The notes beneath the pieces are model-generated. The model had not been told where the DNA came from and searched no databases. It was given only the letters and a program-made list of their open reading frames with translations. From contig NZ_JAPEOR010000001.1 in NCBI RefSeq assembly GCF_026341125.1, positions 1,860,001-1,924,000 of the forward strand: a DNA stretch of 64,000 nucleotides. The letters run 5' to 3'. Position numbers and translations under genes: made by a program. The DNA is from Streptomyces sp. NBC_01142. Its GTDB lineage: Bacteria; Actinomycetota; Actinomycetes; Streptomycetales; Streptomycetaceae. This document shows, one piece after another, positions 23,320-35,307 of the stretch (its first letter is position 1; each line of letters starts with the position of its first letter).

Positions 23320-23694
23320 TCAGGGTGTCAGCCGATGGGCCACTGGATGTCGCGGTTCGTACAGCGGGAGTTCGGCTCCGCTGGGCATGCGTACCGATGC
23401 CAGCACTCCCCACCCCTGGTCGCTCGGCGGCTGCGCGATCTCGACGCCGCGTTCCGTGAGCCGGGCGAGGGTCTGATCGAGGTCGTCGCACATCAGGTAG
23501 AACTCGGACTTCAGCTGGGACGCGGCCTTCGGCGCGGGGCGCGTCGGATGGACGGCGATCTCCGCCGGGGGCAGCGCGAAAATCAGCCAGCCGTGCCCGG
23601 CGTCGACATGAGGGAAGCCGAGAATGTCCTTGACGAAGGCCCGGTCGGCGTCCGCGTCCTGTGTGTAGAGGATCACATGCGCACCACTGAACAT
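23320..23694 (-). CDS. VOC (glyoxalase/bleomycin-resistance-like) family protein
   Basis: A 124-residue protein starting at the ATG at 23694, opening MFSGAHVILYTQDADADRAFV. It shows the paired beta-alpha-beta-beta-beta layout of the vicinal oxygen chelate fold: a first half through PPAEIAVHP and a second half from SEFYLMCDDLDQTLARL to ASVRMPSGAELPLYEPRHP. The His and Glu positions that bind metal in glyoxalases are partly present. Substrate unknown; candidates are dioxygenase, epimerase or drug-binding roles. Confidence 0.8.
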   Translation of the reverse strand: MFSGAHVILYTQDADADRAFVKDILGFPHVDAGHGWLIFALPPAEIAVHPTRPAPKAASQLKSEFYLMCDDLDQTLARLTERGVEIAQPPSDQGWGVLASVRMPSGAELPLYEPRHPVAHRLTP

Positions 23695-24472
23695 GCTCCG
23701 ATGCTGGGTGGGGTGCGGGGGCCCGGCAAGTGCAGTGCGGCCGTACGGGCGCACTGCGCCGCCGTGACGCGAGCCGTCGTGTGCTCCTGGCCATGGGCGC
23801 GGAAGGTGATCCCCGGCCGGTCGATGGGCCGGGTTCCCGCAGTGGGGCTTTGGCCGGCGCCCCGCGGAGGGCCTCTCAGGGAGCTGCGGCCTGCGAAACG
23901 GTGGTTCCTTCCGCGCCGACGCGATCAGGGTGGAGGCGTCCAGGGCGGCGAAGCTGCTGAGCCGGTCAGCTGGTTCGAGTTTTCGTCGGGCAAGGAAGAG
24001 GAGCGATGTGAGGAGCGGAAGCCCGGATCCGCCGGCGGGCGGCCGGTGAGCGGACGGCGCCGTCGCTCGCGTGCTCCTTCGCTGCCTTGCCTTCGGTCAC
24101 GCGCGGTCCCTTTTCACCGGATGTCCGTTGTTCCTCATCGCTGAGTGTGGGCGCGAAGGCCGGCTGGGTGATGAAGGGATGTGATGGTCGTCGATGCGCT
24201 CAATGTGCCAGCCACACGCCCATCAGCGGGCGCCGTATCTCCGAGCCGGCCGGGTGACGTAACCTCGCCCCTCGATGCAGGGTCCGGCCTGTGCGAAATC
24301 GGATGCGGCTGAGATCTGACACGTGCAAGGCCGGGAGCCGTACTGGACGGCAGCCACTCAACCTTCAGGGAGGAAACGTGGCGGTCACCAGCCTCCGGTG
24401 ACGACGCTCGGCCTTCGCTGCGGCAGATCGGACGACCCTCCGGGCATGACCGCGCAGCGGTCATGTACTAGA
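23695..24472. other. no convincing gene; acnA upstream region
   Basis: This 778-base divergent region between the VOC gene and aconitase contains only composition-driven frames. Its right end leads into the two operator-like sites before acnA. Confidence 0.5.
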
Positions 24473-24494
24473 GTTATCTCGACATCGAGATAAC
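24473..24494. promoter_or_regulatory. 22-bp palindromic operator upstream of acnA
   Basis: The arms GTTATCTCGA and TCGAGATAAC are perfect complements separated by CA. The site lies about 150 bases before the acnA start in an otherwise GC-rich region. The size and symmetry fit a dimeric TetR- or MarR-type repressor. The regulator is unknown. Confidence 0.6.
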
Positions 24495-24534
24495 TGCCGA
24501 AGGCGTACCGCCGCCGCCATCAGCTAAGGGTGAC

Positions 24535-27361
<2,827 letters not shown>

Positions 27362-27381
27362 CCGCGCACCCAGCCGTAAGG

Positions 27382-27406
27382 GCCGCATCCGATCCCCGGA
27401 TGCGGC
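27382..27406 (+). terminator. acnA terminator
   Basis: A 10-bp perfect stem GCCGCATCCG/CGGATGCGGC with a five-base loop lies 20 bases after the acnA stop. No long T run follows, as is common in Streptomyces. Confidence 0.75.
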
Positions 27407-27434
27407 TCTTCGGTGTGTGCGGCGGTGCTACGGG

Positions 27435-27641
27435 TCAGATGTCGTCGCGCTTCACGGCAGCGACGAAAGAGGTCCAGCCCGCCGACGAGAAGACCAGCGC
27501 GGGGCCTTCCGGCATCTTGCTGTCGCGGACGGGCAGTACACCGGTGAAGCCGTCGGCGACCTCGACGCAGCTGCCGCCGGTGCCGTCGCTGAAGGACGAC
27601 TTGCGCCAGTCGGCGTGACTCAGATCGTGTGTGGTGGTCAT
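27435..27641 (-). CDS. DUF397 domain protein
   Basis: A 68-residue protein consisting of one DUF397 domain: WRKSSFSDGTGGSCVEVADG, VRDSKMPEGPALVFS and WTSFVAAVK. In Streptomyces such small proteins are paired with WhiJ-like XRE regulators and are thought to modulate development or antibiotic synthesis, with some pairs behaving like toxin-antitoxin modules. Its ATG overlaps the stop of the preceding regulator gene by four bases, so the two are coupled. Confidence 0.9.
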   Translation of the reverse strand: MTTTHDLSHADWRKSSFSDGTGGSCVEVADGFTGVLPVRDSKMPEGPALVFSSAGWTSFVAAVKRDDI

Positions 27642-28468
27642 GGATTCGCGTAGTCCTCCGCCACCGATGCGAGCAGGGCCAGGGACGCCGACGGTGACAA
27701 GGCGGCGGCCCTGGCCAGATCGTATGCCCGCGTGCTGTGCTCGACCAGGGCCGGTTCCTCGATCAGCTGTCCGCTGCCCGCGCCCTCGGTGTACACCACG
27801 GTCGGCGAGTCGGCGAACGCCATGACGGACAGCATGCTGCCCATGAACGCCTCCGTCATGGCGGTGAAGGGGAGGATCTGGACCACCACCCTGGGCCGGC
27901 GGGCCAGCTCGGCGATGTGCAGGGCCTGATGGCGCATGACCTCACGCCCGCCGATCGGCGCGAGCAGCACCGCCTCGTGCAGGATTGCCCAAAGGACAGG
28001 GGCGGCCGGGCCGTCCAGGACCTGCTGACGGTCCATCCGGGCGCGGACCAGCTCTTCCACGTCCTCCGGCGGCGCGAACGGGTTCGCGGTGCGCGTGATG
28101 GCGCGCGCGTACTCCTCCGTCTGCAGCAGGCCCGGCACCAGCACGGGGGCGTACTCACTGATGGCCCTCGCGAGACACTCCAGCTCCGCCGCATCCGCGA
28201 AGTAGTCGGCGACCTTCGACGTCCGGGCCAGACGGCACAGCCGCTGGAGATGCTCGCCGCTACCCAGCAGCTCGTCGAACATGCGGGACATGTCGAGCTG
28301 GGGCCGTCGTGCCGCGGACTCGAACTGCCCGATGTACGAGCCCGAGCAGAACACCCGCTCCCCGAGCTGTTCCTGCGACATCTTCGCCTGCTCACGCAGG
28401 CGGCGAAGTTCCGCTCCGTAGAACGCCCTTGGACCGGTATACGGGTCCAGGTTCCTGGGCTGAGACAT
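27638..28468 (-). CDS. XRE-family regulator with DUF5753 (WhiJ-like)
   Basis: A 276-residue transcriptional regulator. The ATG at 28468 (MSQPRN) is preferred; an ATG six codons upstream is possible, and neither has a strong ribosome site. Residues about 15-70 are the XRE helix-turn-helix (LRRLREQAKMSQEQLGERV...GSYIGQFE). The rest is the DUF5753 ligand/effector-like domain, with LVPGLLQTEEYARA and VVVQILPFTAM. It forms a coupled pair with the downstream DUF397 gene, as at whiJ-like loci. It probably regulates its own operon. Confidence 0.9.
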   Translation of the reverse strand: MSQPRNLDPYTGPRAFYGAELRRLREQAKMSQEQLGERVFCSGSYIGQFESAARRPQLDMSRMFDELLGSGEHLQRLCRLARTSKVADYFADAAELECLARAISEYAPVLVPGLLQTEEYARAITRTANPFAPPEDVEELVRARMDRQQVLDGPAAPVLWAILHEAVLLAPIGGREVMRHQALHIAELARRPRVVVQILPFTAMTEAFMGSMLSVMAFADSPTVVYTEGAGSGQLIEEPALVEHSTRAYDLARAAALSPSASLALLASVAEDYANP

Positions 28469-28510
28469 GCCACCAAGAGTAGTCATGCCGCTGCTTTACG
28501 TGTGCATGAA

Positions 28511-28556
28511 TGCCGGAAACGGGCCGCCGGCGTATGCCGACGGCCCGATTCCGGCA
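28511..28556 (-). terminator. terminator of the GH92 gene
   Basis: A long hairpin of about 15 base pairs, TGCCGGAA-A-CGGGCCG against CGGCCCG-A-TTCCGGCA with one A-A mismatch, begins just past the GH92 stop. Confidence 0.8.
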
Positions 28557-28560
28557 GGGG

Positions 28561-31500
28561 TTATCCGAGCAGCTCGACCTCCGCGAGCGTCCCCGAGCCT
28601 GCGGCCACCAGCCGGTAGTGCGCGTACGAGCCCGGCCGCGCCACCGTGAAGACACGCGTCTGCCGGTCCCACGCGAAGCTCTCACCCGACCGCTTGTCCA
28701 GGTCACTCCACTTCTGGCCGTCGTCCGACCCCTGGAGCACCCACCCCGCCGGGGCCTTGGCCCGTGCTGATGAGGTGAGCGTGTACTGCACCGCCCGCGT
28801 CTTCGCCGCCACCGGCAGCTCCACCGTCTCGAACGTGGCCTCCGTGGCGGAGGCGTTGTCGAAGAGCGGGCCGTCGGCCGTGATCGCGTCCTGGCGCGGC
28901 GAGGGCACCTCGTCGTCCCGGGTGATGGAGACCGGGGCCGCCTTCTTGCCCGTACCCCAGGCGGACGGCTTCGGGCCCATCGCGAACTCCAGGGTGCCGC
29001 CCCGCGCGATCAGATCGTGCGGCAGCGCAGTGGAGTTCCAGGACCTTCCGTTCACCTTCAGGCCCTGGACATAGATGTTCTTCGCGCTGTTCCCCGGAGC
29101 CCTGACCACCAGGTCGCGGCCGTTCTCCAGGTGCACGGTCGCCTTGGTGAAGAGCGGCGAGCCGATCGCGTACTCACCGCTGCCCATCACCAGCGGGTAG
29201 AAGCCGAGCGCGGAGAAGAGGTACCAGGCCGACTGCTCGCCGTTGTCCTCGTCGCCGTGGTAGCCCTGCCCGATCTCGCTGCCGGTGTAGAGGCGGGAGA
29301 GCACCTCGCGCACCTTCTCCTGCGTCTTCCACGGCTGCGAGGCGGCGTTGTACATGTACGTGACGTGGTGGGCGACCTGGTTGGAGTGGCCGTACATCCC
29401 CATCCGTACGTCACGGGCCTCCGTCATCTCGTGGATGACGCTGCCGTAGGAGCCGACGAACTCCGGCGAGGCGGTCTCGGGGGTGGAGAAGTAGGTGTCG
29501 AGCTTCTCGCCGAGGCCGGAGCGGCCGCCGTAGAGATTGGCCAGGCCGCGGCTGTCCTGAGGTGCCGTGAAGGCATAGCCCCAGCCGTTGGTCTCGGTGT
29601 AGTCGTAGCCCCACACCCGCGGGTCGTACTGGTCGGACGGGACCCGCCAGTCGCCCTTCACGTCCCGGCCCTGGAAGAAGCCGGCCCTGGAGTCGAAGAG
29701 CGAGACATAGTTGCGCGCCCGGTTGAGGAAGTACGCGGACTCCTCCTTGTAGCGGGCCTTCCCGGTCTTCTTGTGGAGCGCGTCGCCCATCGTGGAGAGT
29801 CCGTAATCGTTGAGGTAGCCCTCCAGCGACCACGACAGGCCCTCATGGGTCTTGGTGGAGGCATAGCCGAGGAACGGCGAGGTCTCCATGCCCTTGCGGC
29901 CGACACCCGAACTGGGCGGCACGACCGTGGCGTTCTTGAGCGCCGCCTCGTACGCCGCCTCGGCGTCGAAGTCCACGCCCTTGACGTACGCGTCGGCGAA
30001 GGCGACGTCCGAGCTGGTGCCGGTCATCAGATCGGCGTAGCCGGGCGAGGACCAGCGGGAGATCCAGCCGCCGTCCTTGTACTGCTGGACGAAGCCGTCC
30101 ACCAGCTCGCCCGCCTTCTTCGGGGTCAGGAAGGAGTACGCGGGCCAGGTCGTCCGGTAGGTGTCCCAGAAGCCGTTGTTGACATAGACCTTGCCGTCGA
30201 CGATCTTCGCGCCGGTACGGGTCGGGGTGTCGGGTCCGGTCATCGGCGAGAACGGGCTCGCGTACTGGTGCCGGGGACGGGACCGGGTGCCGGTGTTCTC
30301 GAAGCCGGAGTTGGGATAGAGGTACAGCCGGTACAGGCTGGAGTAGAGCGTGGTCAGCTGGTCGCGGTTCGCGCCTTCGACCTCGACCTTGCCGAGCAGC
30401 TCGTCCCAGGCGTCCTGTGCCCGGTCCTTGATCCGCTCGAAGCGGCTGCCCGCGGGGATCTCGTCGGCGAGGTTCTTCTTCGCCTGGTCGACACTGATGA
30501 GTGAAGTGGCCAGGCGCAGATTGACGGTGCGGTCCCTGCCCGCGTCGAACCGCAGCCGGCCGGTGACACCCTCGGAGCCGGAGTCGGTGACCGGCGCGTC
30601 GAAGACGCCGTACACGAACATCCGGGTGGCGCCCGTGGACAGACCGCTCTTGACGTCCGAGAAGCCGGTGAAGGAGCGGGTGCCCGGGTCGAGGGTCAGA
30701 CCGCCCTCTTTCGTGACGTTGTCGAAGATGACACTCGCGTCGTCACCCGGGTAGGTGAACCTCATCATCGCCGCATGATCGGTCGGGGCGATCTCGGCCT
30801 CGAGGCCGTTCTCGAAGGTGACGCCGTAGTAGTGCGGGCGCGCGGTCTCCTTCCCGTGGCGGAAGGGGAGGGCGCGCTTGACGCGGTCGGTCTCCGGAGT
30901 GCCGGCGGCCGCGGACGGCATCAGCTGGAAGGTCTGCCGGTCACCCATCCAGGGGCTCGGCTCATGGCTGGCGCTGAACGCCTGCACAGTGGGCAGATTG
31001 TCCGCGTTGTTGCCGCGCGCGTACTCGTACAGCCAGCTCTTGGACGCGGAGTTGGTCGCCGGCGTCCAGAAGTTGAAGCCGTGCGGGACGGCGGTGGCGG
31101 GGAAGGTGTTGCCGCGCGAGAAGGAGCCGCTGGAGTTGGTGCCACGCGTGGTCGAGACGTAGTCCGACAGATGGGCGAGCCGCTTCTCGGGGGCCTTGGG
31201 CATCAGGGCGATGTCGTCGATCCAGCCCTGGAACTTCGCCGGGCCCTTGGGGGAGTCGTACGCCACCAGAATCCGGTCGACCGTCCTGCCCGCCGCGACC
31301 GTGCCGATCCTGGACGCGACCTGGTTCCACTGGTTGGCGTACAGACGCTTGGCGGCCCCCTGGCCCTGCGGGGTGAGCAGCCCGCCGTGGGAGTCGACGG
31401 CCTTCAGACCACTCAGATAGGTGCCGTCGGTGAAGGCGAGGTCGACCGACACATGGGTGGCGGGGTAGTGGAGATCCGTCTCCGGCAGGGAGGGGTAAAT

Positions 31501-32400
31501 GCGGTACGAGAGCTCGGTGTCGCGCCGCACGGGCGTATCGACGTCGAAAACCTTGTTGTACGAGTAGGCCCGGCCGTCCGGCTGATGGGTGCCGGCGTAC
31601 TTCAGTGCCCTCGTTCCGGTGAATCCGGCATTGGCCTTGGCGGTGGGGGAACCGCCGGGGCCGCGGTCGACCTGGCTGCGCATGTCGTCGGGCACCGGCG
31701 TGCTGGTGTCGCCGTTGGAGAACTGGACGTCGGCGAGCTGGGTGGCGTCCGAGGCGCCGTTGTTCCTGGTGATCTCCAGCCGGTAGTGCGCGTACGCCGT
31801 CGCGTCGGCCGGATCACCGATGCCGTACGTCTTCGTCTCGAAGCGCTTCTCGAAGGTCTGGCCCTCCCGGGAGTCCAGGACCTTCCATTCCTTGCCGTCG
31901 GACGAGCCCTTGAGGGTCCAGTCCCTGGGGTCGCGTTCGGCGTGGTCGTTCGCCGAGGTCAGGGCATAGGTCACTACCTTGACTGCTGCATCCGTGTCGA
32001 ACTCGATCCAGGCGGTGGGCTCGAATCCCAGCCATTTTGTGCCGGGCTGGAGATCGACCAGGTTCTCCTTGGTCTCGCCCGCACCGGCGTTCTCGCCGCT
32101 GGCGCGCAGGACTGTCACCTTGTCGGTGACATTGCCCGGTATTCCGCTGGAGAATCCGCCGTTGACACCGGACGACCGCCTGTTTCCGTCGGCTCCGACT
32201 TCAACGGTATTGCGCCAGTCGGGCTGGTGTTCGTCCGCCTCGAAAGATGACGTGAACTGCTGGTCCGGTGCTTCGAGTCGGGTGGGCTGGGTGGGCTGGG
32301 CGACGGCGGCCGACTGCATCGTCACGACGAGCAGTGAAGCGGCCGCCACGAGGGCGGCCGTTCGGGTCTGCCTGAGCCGAGTTCTGGATCTGCGCTGCAT
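28561..32400 (-). CDS. secreted GH92 family alpha-mannosidase with discoidin-like modules
   Basis: A 1279-residue extracellular glycoside hydrolase. The ATG at 32400 follows AGGAGGAAAGG. A signal peptide (TAALVAAASLLVVTMQSAAVAQ) comes first, then an F5/8-type C module (about 75-205) and a beta-sandwich module. The GH92 catalytic region carries NNGFWDTYRTTWPAYSFL and YHGDEDNGEQSAWYLFSALGFYP, where family members hold catalytic acids and calcium ligands. A second F5/8-like module ends the protein. GH92 enzymes are exo-acting, calcium-dependent alpha-mannosidases, often alpha-1,2. It is transcribed divergently from the ngc sugar transporter, suggesting glycan scavenging. A 12-bp palindrome lies close to its start. 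Confidence 0.9.
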   Translation of the reverse strand: MQRRSRTRLRQTRTAALVAAASLLVVTMQSAAVAQPTQPTRLEAPDQQFTSSFEADEHQPDWRNTVEVGADGNRRSSGVNGGFSSGIPGNVTDKVTVLRASGENAGAGETKENLVDLQPGTKWLGFEPTAWIEFDTDAAVKVVTYALTSANDHAERDPRDWTLKGSSDGKEWKVLDSREGQTFEKRFETKTYGIGDPADATAYAHYRLEITRNNGASDATQLADVQFSNGDTSTPVPDDMRSQVDRGPGGSPTAKANAGFTGTRALKYAGTHQPDGRAYSYNKVFDVDTPVRRDTELSYRIYPSLPETDLHYPATHVSVDLAFTDGTYLSGLKAVDSHGGLLTPQGQGAAKRLYANQWNQVASRIGTVAAGRTVDRILVAYDSPKGPAKFQGWIDDIALMPKAPEKRLAHLSDYVSTTRGTNSSGSFSRGNTFPATAVPHGFNFWTPATNSASKSWLYEYARGNNADNLPTVQAFSASHEPSPWMGDRQTFQLMPSAAAGTPETDRVKRALPFRHGKETARPHYYGVTFENGLEAEIAPTDHAAMMRFTYPGDDASVIFDNVTKEGGLTLDPGTRSFTGFSDVKSGLSTGATRMFVYGVFDAPVTDSGSEGVTGRLRFDAGRDRTVNLRLATSLISVDQAKKNLADEIPAGSRFERIKDRAQDAWDELLGKVEVEGANRDQLTTLYSSLYRLYLYPNSGFENTGTRSRPRHQYASPFSPMTGPDTPTRTGAKIVDGKVYVNNGFWDTYRTTWPAYSFLTPKKAGELVDGFVQQYKDGGWISRWSSPGYADLMTGTSSDVAFADAYVKGVDFDAEAAYEAALKNATVVPPSSGVGRKGMETSPFLGYASTKTHEGLSWSLEGYLNDYGLSTMGDALHKKTGKARYKEESAYFLNRARNYVSLFDSRAGFFQGRDVKGDWRVPSDQYDPRVWGYDYTETNGWGYAFTAPQDSRGLANLYGGRSGLGEKLDTYFSTPETASPEFVGSYGSVIHEMTEARDVRMGMYGHSNQVAHHVTYMYNAASQPWKTQEKVREVLSRLYTGSEIGQGYHGDEDNGEQSAWYLFSALGFYPLVMGSGEYAIGSPLFTKATVHLENGRDLVVRAPGNSAKNIYVQGLKVNGRSWNSTALPHDLIARGGTLEFAMGPKPSAWGTGKKAAPVSITRDDEVPSPRQDAITADGPLFDNASATEATFETVELPVAAKTRAVQYTLTSSARAKAPAGWVLQGSDDGQKWSDLDKRSGESFAWDRQTRVFTVARPGSYAHYRLVAAGSGTLAEVELLG

Positions 32401-32430
32401 CCCGGGCCTTTCCTCCTGCGGAAGAAGTTG

Positions 32431-32442
32431 GACAACGTTGTC
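32431..32442. promoter_or_regulatory. LacI-type operator candidate before the GH92 gene
   Basis: GACAACGTTGTC is a perfect 12-bp palindrome centred on CG, about 35 bases upstream of the GH92 start. It has the AACGTT core common to LacI-family operators of sugar genes. It could equally bind a ROK regulator. The rest of the 480-base divergent region to ngcE holds the ngc promoter and no gene. Confidence 0.5.
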
Positions 32443-32626
32443 AAGCGTGAGGCGCAGGCTCCAGTAGGAAGCCAAGTGGAGAGTGGTGTCAAGGGTGTTG
32501 AAGGCGGAAAGTGCCTGGATTTGGCCATTCCGCTGAGACCCGAGTGGTCGAATGCGTACACAAGCGGCTCAGATATCCGCGAGGTCTCAACTCGGGAAAG
32601 ACTGCCGCCCAAAGCTGCTTTCGATC

Positions 32627-32659
32627 TTGCTCAGTCGGCCTGAAGTGGACTATACCTGT
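32627..32659 (+). promoter_or_regulatory. ngcE promoter with DasR (dre)-like site
   Basis: TTGCTC at 32627 and TATACC at 32651 are 18 bases apart. AGTGGACTATACCTGT (32644-32659) matches 12 of 16 positions of the remembered DasR consensus AGTGGTCTAGACCACT and covers the -10 box. That arrangement would give GlcNAc-responsive repression of the chitobiose transporter. Confidence 0.4.
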
Positions 32660-32880
32660 CGGCATCTGCCTCACCGTGTTCGAGAACGGTGACGGACCGG
32701 GGGAACGGGGGACGGTGGAGAAGCGCGGACGCGTCCTCGGCCGCCCATTCAGCCCGTTTCTGCTGTAATCCTGCACGACCCAGCTTCATTTGACCGCGGT
32801 TGCGGGGCCCTTTCGCCTCAGGCGAGCAGTACGGGCGACCGGTACACCGCCTGAGTCCTGGAGAAGGCGAGGACTTGAGC

Positions 32881-34329
32881 ATGGGATCCACCTCCGCTCA
32901 CAGCAATGAGGGCCTTGGCCGTCGTGATCTGATCAAGCGATCTGCGGCCATCGGCCTGATCACCGTCCCGACGATGGGCTTTCTGGCCTCCTGTGCGAGC
33001 AGCGACAGCGGCAGCAAGAACAAGGTCGAGAAGGGCAAGACCTCCGCGAAGAACCCGCTCGGCGTCAATGAGACGGCGCAGCTCGATGTCGTCATCTTCG
33101 ACGGCGGCTTCGGTCAGCAGTACGCGATCGACGCGGAGAAGCGGTTCAACGAGGCCTTCCCCAAGGCCCCGAAGGTGAAGCACGCGGCGACCCAGAAGAT
33201 CCAGTCGGAGCTTCAGCCGAAGTTCAACGGCGGCACCCCGCCGGACCTGATCGACAACTCGGGCGCCGAGCAGATGGACATGGGTGTCCTGGTCGGCAAG
33301 AAGCAGCTGACCGACCTCACGGCGCTGATGGACGCCCCGTCCTACGACGACCCGAAGAAGAAGGTCCGCGACACGCTGCGCCCCGGCGTTCTGGAGATGG
33401 GTCAGTTCGACGGCGACCCGGTCTGGATCATGTACTACGCCTACACGGTGTACGGCGTGTGGTACTCGGAGACGGCGCTCGAGAAGCTCGACGCCACGTA
33501 CCCCGAGAACTGGGACGACATGCTCGCCCTCTGCGCGAAGGCGAAGAAGCAGGGCATCGCCGGCTGGACGTACGCGGGCAAGCACCCGTACTACCTCCCC
33601 TTCTCCCTCTACCCGTTCATCGCCAAGATCGGCGGCCGCGAGGTTCTCGACAAGATCGACAACCTGGAGCCGAACGCGTGGAAGGACCCGGCGGTCAAGG
33701 CCGCCTTCGAGGCGTACTTCGAGCTCTACAAGAAGGGCTACATCCTCCAGGGCACCCCCGGCTTGGACCACATCCAGTCCCAGACCGCGTGGACCAAGGG
33801 CAAGGCGCTCTTCATCCCCAACGGCTCCTGGGTGGAGAACGAGGCGGCCAAGACGATGCCGGCCGACTTCAAGCTGGCCGTCTCCGGCCCCTCCGGCCTC
33901 GACGCGTCCGACAAGATGCCGTTCGGCACCATCTGGGCGTCGGGCGGTGAGCCCTTCATCGTTCCGCGGAACGCGAAGAACCCGCAGGCCGGTATGGAAC
34001 TGCTGCGCATCATGCTCAGCGAGGCGTCGTCCAAGAACTTCACCACACAGGTGAAGTCGCTGACCGCCCTCAACGGCGGCACGGACGGCATCGAGCTGAC
34101 CTCCGGTCTCAAGTCCGGTGTCGCGGCGCTGGACAAGGCGGGGGAGAACGTCGTCAACCCGCGTCTCCAGGACTGGTACGTCAAGCTGCAGAAGGAGCAG
34201 ATCGGCGTCGCCGGTCTCGGTGAGATGATGGCCGGCCGTCTGACCCCCGCCGAGGCGATCAAGAGGATCCAGGACTACGCCGACAAGGCCGCCAAGGACC
34301 AGTCCATCAAGCACTACAAGCACCAGTGA
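32881..34329 (+). CDS. ngcE: NgcE-type chitobiose/N-acetylglucosamine ABC transporter substrate-binding lipoprotein
   Basis: A 482-residue extracytoplasmic solute-binding protein of the CUT1 family. The ATG at 32881 follows a GAGGA. A twin-arginine-like signal (GRRDLIKRSAAIG) ends in the lipobox LASC, so it is probably a Tat-exported lipoprotein. The mature protein has the family-1 SBP layout, with YYAYTVYGVWYSETALEKL and GGEPFIVPRNAKNPQAGMELL. Gene order ngcEFG-rok7B7-xylFGH matches SCO6005-6011, whose NgcE homologue is reported to bind chitooligosaccharides. Substrate is inferred from that synteny. A DasR-like site lies in its promoter. Confidence 0.85.
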   Translation: MGSTSAHSNEGLGRRDLIKRSAAIGLITVPTMGFLASCASSDSGSKNKVEKGKTSAKNPLGVNETAQLDVVIFDGGFGQQYAIDAEKRFNEAFPKAPKVKHAATQKIQSELQPKFNGGTPPDLIDNSGAEQMDMGVLVGKKQLTDLTALMDAPSYDDPKKKVRDTLRPGVLEMGQFDGDPVWIMYYAYTVYGVWYSETALEKLDATYPENWDDMLALCAKAKKQGIAGWTYAGKHPYYLPFSLYPFIAKIGGREVLDKIDNLEPNAWKDPAVKAAFEAYFELYKKGYILQGTPGLDHIQSQTAWTKGKALFIPNGSWVENEAAKTMPADFKLAVSGPSGLDASDKMPFGTIWASGGEPFIVPRNAKNPQAGMELLRIMLSEASSKNFTTQVKSLTALNGGTDGIELTSGLKSGVAALDKAGENVVNPRLQDWYVKLQKEQIGVAGLGEMMAGRLTPAEAIKRIQDYADKAAKDQSIKHYKHQ

Positions 34330-34377
34330 GTACGCGTCACCAGCGGCGGCACCCGCGGAAAGATCGGGGTCGGATCA

Positions 34378-35307
34378 ATGCAACACGGTAAGTACCGGTT
34401 CATCGTGGGGTTCCTGGCGGCACCCCTGACGTTGTACGCAGTCTTCGTCATCTGGCCGTTCATCCAGTCCATCTACTACTCGTTCACGGACTGGACAGGT
34501 CTGAGCCCGGACTTCGAAATGGTCGGCTTCGACAACTACGTGAAGATGTTCGACGACGACATCTTCTGGAAGTCCCTGCAGCACAGCGTGCTGTTCGCTC
34601 TGCTGCTGCCGCTGGTGACGCTCGGCCTGGCCCTGTTCTTCGCTTTCATGATCAACGTCGGCGGACGTCGCCGTAAGGGCGCCGCGATCGTGGGGGTGCG
34701 GGGCTCGGGCTTCTACAAGATCGCGTACTTCTTCCCGCAAGTGCTGTCCATTGCGATCGTCGCCCTGCTCTTCCAGTTCGCGTACAACCCGGAGAGCGGC
34801 GCGATCAACTCGGCGCTCAAGGCCGTCGGTCTCGGCGACATCCAGCCGCTCTGGCTGGGCGACCCGGACCTCGCCCTCTGGTGTGTCATGGCGGTCCTCG
34901 TCTGGAGTACGGTCGGCTTCTTCGTCGTCCTCTTCTCCGCCGGCATGGCATCCATCCCGAGGGACTTCTACGAGGCGGCGCTGCTGGACGGTGCGAACCG
35001 CGTCACCACGTTCTTCAGGATCACGCTGCCGCTGCTCTGGGACACGGTCCAGTCGGGCTGGGTGTACATGGGCATCCTGGCGCTGGGCGCGGAAGCCTTC
35101 GCGGTCGTACAGATCATGACGGTGGGACCGGGCGGCGGCGGACCCGACTACTCGACCACCGTTCTGCCCCTGTACGTCTACCAAACAGCCTTCCGGGACG
35201 CGCAGGCGGGCTACGCAACGACGATCGGTGTGGCTCTGCTCGTCGTGACGCTGGCCTTTGCGGCCGTCGTCACGAAGCTGGGCCGGCGTGAGCGGCTGGA
35301 GTTCTGA
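34378..35307 (+). CDS. ngcF: NgcF-type sugar ABC transporter permease
   Basis: A 309-residue inner-membrane permease of the CUT1 family, with six predicted transmembrane helices. The ATG at 34378 follows a weak purine-rich site. The cytoplasmic EAA loop reads YEAALLDGANRVTTFFRITLPLL and would dock the ATPase. No ATPase gene lies in the operon, as is usual in Streptomyces, where the shared MsiK serves many CUT1 systems. Its stop overlaps the ngcG start by one base (TGATG). Confidence 0.9.
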   Translation: MQHGKYRFIVGFLAAPLTLYAVFVIWPFIQSIYYSFTDWTGLSPDFEMVGFDNYVKMFDDDIFWKSLQHSVLFALLLPLVTLGLALFFAFMINVGGRRRKGAAIVGVRGSGFYKIAYFFPQVLSIAIVALLFQFAYNPESGAINSALKAVGLGDIQPLWLGDPDLALWCVMAVLVWSTVGFFVVLFSAGMASIPRDFYEAALLDGANRVTTFFRITLPLLWDTVQSGWVYMGILALGAEAFAVVQIMTVGPGGGGPDYSTTVLPLYVYQTAFRDAQAGYATTIGVALLVVTLAFAAVVTKLGRRERLEF

